From Oscillospiraceae bacterium (GTDB lineage Bacteria; Bacillota; Clostridia; Oscillospirales; Ruminococcaceae): DNA of 6,584 nt. Under the pieces are notes generated by a model. It had not been told where the DNA came from. It searched no databases and saw nothing but the letters and a program-made list of their open reading frames with translations. Made by a program: the position numbers and the translations under genes. Of the stretch, positions 6,116 through 6,584 are shown one piece after another (the first letter of the stretch is position 1; each line of letters begins with the position of its first letter). The stretch is taken from positions 1 to 6,584 of the forward strand of contig CAAGDZ010000470.1 in assembly GCA_900768735.1 (NCBI GenBank), written 5' to 3'.

Positions 6116-6584
6116 ATGAGTTTTTTTAATATCGACGCGCGGATAAGCGAAACCGCCGAAAAGGCGGAAAAGCTGTGCGCGCCGCAGTTTGAGAAGATAG
6201 CGAAAACAGCGCGGTACAACGGAGAAAAGGTACTCTCCGCGTTTATACATAACAATGTCGCGGAGATGCACCTTAAAGGCACTACCGGCTACGGCTACAA
6301 CGACGACGGCAGGGACAAGCTCGACAAGATATACGCCGAGGTTTTCGGCTGTGAGGACGCGCTGGTGCGCCACAGCTTTGTAAACGGCACCCACGCGCTG
6401 TCTACCGCATTGTTCGGCGTACTGCGACCGGGAGATACCCTGCTTTGCGTTACGGGAAAGCCATACGACACGCTTGACGAGGTAATAACGGGAGAGTACG
6501 GCGGCTCGCTTAAAGAGTTCGGCGTTAAATACGCGCAGGTGGATTTACTCCCCGACGGTACGCCTGACATCGAGGGTATAAAAA
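6116..6584 (+). CDS. PLP-dependent methionine gamma-lyase / aluminium resistance family protein (5' part)
   Basis: The window holds the first 156 codons of a protein whose family (PF06838, B. subtilis YnbB-like) is usually a little over 400 residues. This region has no stop before the window end. Recognisable family sequence includes LKGTTGYGYNDDGRDKLD, then VFGCEDALVRHSFVNGTHAL and GDTLLCVTGKPYDTLDEVI. These belong to the N-terminal part of the Cys/Met-metabolism type PLP fold. The PLP-binding lysine would lie beyond the window. Members are annotated as carbon-sulfur lyases or 'aluminium resistance' proteins, and their true substrate is poorly established. The ATG at 6116 is supported by GAGGA (6103-6107), 8 bases upstream. 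Only 13 bases separate it from the acetyltransferase stop, so it is probably the fourth gene of the same operon. Confidence 0.88.
   Translation, partial: MSFFNIDARISETAEKAEKLCAPQFEKIAKTARYNGEKVLSAFIHNNVAEMHLKGTTGYGYNDDGRDKLDKIYAEVFGCEDALVRHSFVNGTHALSTALFGVLRPGDTLLCVTGKPYDTLDEVITGEYGGSLKEFGVKYAQVDLLPDGTPDIEGIK

Overview
The window looks like chromosomal DNA from a low-to-moderate GC Gram-positive bacterium of the class Clostridia, most likely a gut Ruminococcaceae/Oscillospiraceae-type organism. This rests on a single long bifunctional Rel protein, strong AGGAG-type ribosome binding sites, M42 aminopeptidase and PF06838-type lyase genes, and AT-rich TGAATA-type palindromic repeats between genes. 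The genus is an inference and was not checked against any database.

Layout. Positions 1-2998 are read on the minus strand: a complete rel gene (830-2998, the (p)ppGpp synthetase/hydrolase), followed 41 bases downstream by a TrpB2-type tryptophan synthase beta chain gene (788 down to 1, cut by the window edge). Positions 2999-3312 are a 314-base divergent intergenic region. It holds a 141-bp imperfect palindrome (3103-3243) with two internal 15-base hairpins, plus weak promoter-like hexamers. Positions 3313-6584 are a tight plus-strand gene train: two tandem but divergent M42 metallo-aminopeptidases (3313-4344 and 4337-5356, overlapping by 8 bases), a GNAT-type acetyltransferase (5353-6102, ATGA overlap), and, after 13 bases, the start of a PLP-dependent enzyme of the 'methionine gamma-lyase / aluminium resistance' family (6116 onward, cut by the window edge).

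How the parts may work together. The minus-strand pair joins the stringent-response alarmone enzyme to an indole/serine-using tryptophan synthase subunit, and no terminator is visible between them. The plus-strand train looks like one translationally coupled operon for processing short peptides and amino acids: two dinuclear-metal aminopeptidases, an acetyltransferase, and a probable sulfur amino-acid lyase. This joint role is inferred from family membership and spacing only.

I found no CRISPR array, tRNA, rRNA, transposase, phage gene or recognisable defence system. The structured palindromic element between the divergent genes is the most unusual thing here. The protein-coding content is otherwise ordinary.
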